Below are positions 6,508-7,220 of a stretch of DNA of 7,220 nucleotides, one piece after another. The translations under genes and the position numbers were made by a program. How positions within the stretch are numbered: the stretch's first letter is position 1; every line of letters begins with the position of its first letter. The notes under the pieces were generated by a model. That model saw only the letters and a program-made list of their open reading frames with translations, was not told the origin of the DNA and ran no database searches. The stretch is from an uncultured Alphaproteobacteria bacterium (GTDB lineage Bacteria > Pseudomonadota > Alphaproteobacteria > RF32 > CAG-239), in NCBI GenBank assembly GCA_944392285.1, contig CALXWF010000064.1:1-7220 (forward strand), written 5' to 3'.

Positions 6508-7005
6508 TCAGGCAGGCTGTATTATTTTCGTAATATCGGTAATATAATCTTCCATATCCTGCTCATGATCAAGTTCCTGTTCCAAAATCTGCGCCGAGAT
6601 TTTGAAAGTCTGATAATCTTTGCCGAAACACATATCGCAAATCTGCTGATAACGGGCAACGGCGCATCTTTCGGCGGTCAGAACCTGTTTAACGATTGCC
6701 AGGACATTCTCATCGGTCGGTGCGTCATATTTGCATTTGGCGGCTTTGCTCCAGTCATTGGGATCAATCAGCGGCGTGCCGCCGAGTTCGATAATGCGGG
6801 TCGCCAGCAGTTCGGCGTGTTCTTTTTCTTCATGTGCGTGTTCCTTAAATTCTTCGCCGATGGACAGACTCATCGGACCCGACATAATCCGCGCCGCAAT
6901 CCAATATTGGTAATAAGCCAGCCATTCTTCGGCAAAGGCCGTATTTAGAATATCAAGCAGTTCTTTATGGTCGACTTTGCTGATTTTCTGAGCCATTTCA
7001 CCCAT
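6508..7005 (-). CDS. Ferritin-like diiron protein (four-helix bundle; bacterioferritin or Dps-like type)
   Basis: The 165-residue product keeps a complete ferritin-type diiron ligand set in four helices: Glu in AEEW (26-27), ExxH at Glu60-His63 in HEEKEH, Glu112 in TAERCA, and ExxH at Glu144-His147 in QELDHEQ. Proteins of this class bind and oxidise ferrous iron using oxygen or peroxide, storing iron and limiting oxidative damage in the cytoplasm; this is family knowledge. The length is near that of bacterioferritin and Dps-like miniferritins. Cysteines at 114, 123 and 126 lie right next to the third ligand helix, which recalls the cysteine-bearing Dps-like (DPSL) group, but I could not align it to confirm. 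No C-terminal rubredoxin domain is present, so it is not a classical rubrerythrin. ATG 7005 is chosen over an upstream in-frame ATG at 7059 because AAGGAG lies 7 bases before it. A strong terminator follows, and the gene stands alone. Confidence 0.9.
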   Translation of the reverse strand: MGEMAQKISKVDHKELLDILNTAFAEEWLAYYQYWIAARIMSGPMSLSIGEEFKEHAHEEKEHAELLATRIIELGGTPLIDPNDWSKAAKCKYDAPTDENVLAIVKQVLTAERCAVARYQQICDMCFGKDYQTFKISAQILEQELDHEQDMEDYITDITKIIQPA

Positions 7006-7071
7006 GATTAATCTCCTTTGAATTAGTGAAAAAGTTTTACGCTTAATGCAGATAATCATCTTTGCCGGGAT

Positions 7072-7122
7072 TACAAGTTGTACAGCCGCAAATAAAATTT
7101 ACTGGCTTTTTTACCGCGGCTG
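7072..7122. repeat. Nested inverted repeats in the divergent ferritin-like/rpe intergenic region
   Basis: TACAA-G-TTGTA (7072-7082) is a compact 11-base dyad. Directly after it CAGCCGC (7083-7089) pairs with GCGGCTG (7116-7122) across a 26-base AT-rich gap. The dyad is of operator size and lies about 70 bases upstream of the ferritin-like start and 80 bases before rpe. No known Fur, Irr or OxyR box was recognised. Confidence 0.35.
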
Positions 7123-7140
7123 GTCTATGCTCTTTATAAC
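7111..7140 (+). promoter_or_regulatory. Weak candidate promoter for rpe
   Basis: TATAAC (7135-7140, 5 of 6 to TATAAT) is a good -10 box. The best -35 at workable distance is TTACCG (7111-7116, 3 of 6, 18-base spacer). Transcription would begin near 7147, leaving a leader of about 15 bases with the AAGGAG site at 7150-7155 very close to the 5' end. Confidence 0.3.
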
Positions 7141-7161
7141 AATATAACGAAGGAGTAAAAA

Positions 7162-7220
7162 ATGGTTTTAATAGCGCCGAGCCTTTTGGCCGCAGACATG
7201 CCAAATTTAAGACGAGAGGT
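7162..7220 (+). CDS. rpe: Ribulose-phosphate 3-epimerase, N-terminal fragment cut off by window edge
   Basis: Only 19 full codons are in the window, reading MVLIAPSLLAADMPNLRRE. The IAPSLLAAD motif with a following N-L is the hallmark first strand of Rpe, whose family consensus is close to IAPSILSADFANL; the serine in this motif lies in the active site. Rpe is a TIM-barrel enzyme that interconverts ribulose 5-phosphate and xylulose 5-phosphate in the pentose phosphate pathway. The ATG is preceded by AAGGAG at 6 bases. Upstream it diverges from the ferritin-like gene over 156 bp. With fba about 2.2 kb upstream on the same strand it adds to a carbon-metabolism setting, though two unrelated minus-strand genes lie between them. 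Confidence 0.9.
   Translation, partial: MVLIAPSLLAADMPNLRRE

Noticed and set aside
7103..7117. Possible sigma-54 promoter before rpe (TGGC followed by GC at the right distance)
   Set aside because: The GG and GC dinucleotides are 10 bases apart as required, but the TTGC element reads CCGC and the remaining consensus is absent. Chance is more likely.
1..7220. CRISPR arrays, transposases, integrases, phage genes, toxin-antitoxin pairs, tRNA or rRNA genes
   Set aside because: Reading both strands gave no regularly spaced repeats, no such protein motifs and no cloverleaf or ribosomal signatures.

Overview
The window reads as a chromosomal segment of a bacterium of moderate GC, most likely an alphaproteobacterium. 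The main pointers are a class IIB (CbbA-like) fructose-bisphosphate aldolase whose opening residues, VTMRQILDHAAENNYG, resemble the alphaproteobacterial form, and bacterial-type Tgt and Rpe proteins. This assignment is an inference from remembered family sequences, not a search. Eight protein genes cover almost the whole window. No rRNA, tRNA, CRISPR array, insertion sequence or phage gene was seen, and no gene-free stretch exceeds about 160 bases.

Left block (1-2922, minus strand): a probable three-gene operon, tgt (queuine tRNA-ribosyltransferase), a LOG-family nucleotide phosphoribohydrolase with an extra C-terminal arm, and an SpmA/SpmB-type nucleoside-recognition membrane protein that runs off the left edge. 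A good sigma-70-like promoter lies just upstream of tgt. The junctions are tight (1 bp and 29 bp), each gene has its own Shine-Dalgarno, and no terminator lies between them. The common theme is bases, nucleotides and nucleosides, but a shared function is only an inference.

Middle block (2939-4985, plus strand): a 264-residue protein I do not recognise, starting at TTG behind a very strong Shine-Dalgarno, then fba with its own promoter and a strong hairpin terminator that can also serve the opposing gene.

Right block (5040-7220): a 449-residue, alpha-helical, TPR-like protein of unknown function and a 165-residue ferritin-like diiron protein, both on the minus strand and separated by a 16-bp hairpin terminator. 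A 156-bp divergent intergenic region follows, and then the first 19 codons of rpe (ribulose-phosphate 3-epimerase) on the plus strand. fba and rpe are both central carbon genes, so the two minus-strand genes sit as a separate module between them.

I found no clear sign of a new multi-gene system. The items most worth a second look are the TPR-like orphan, the unrecognised TTG-start protein, the arm on the LOG protein and the cysteines in the ferritin-like protein.
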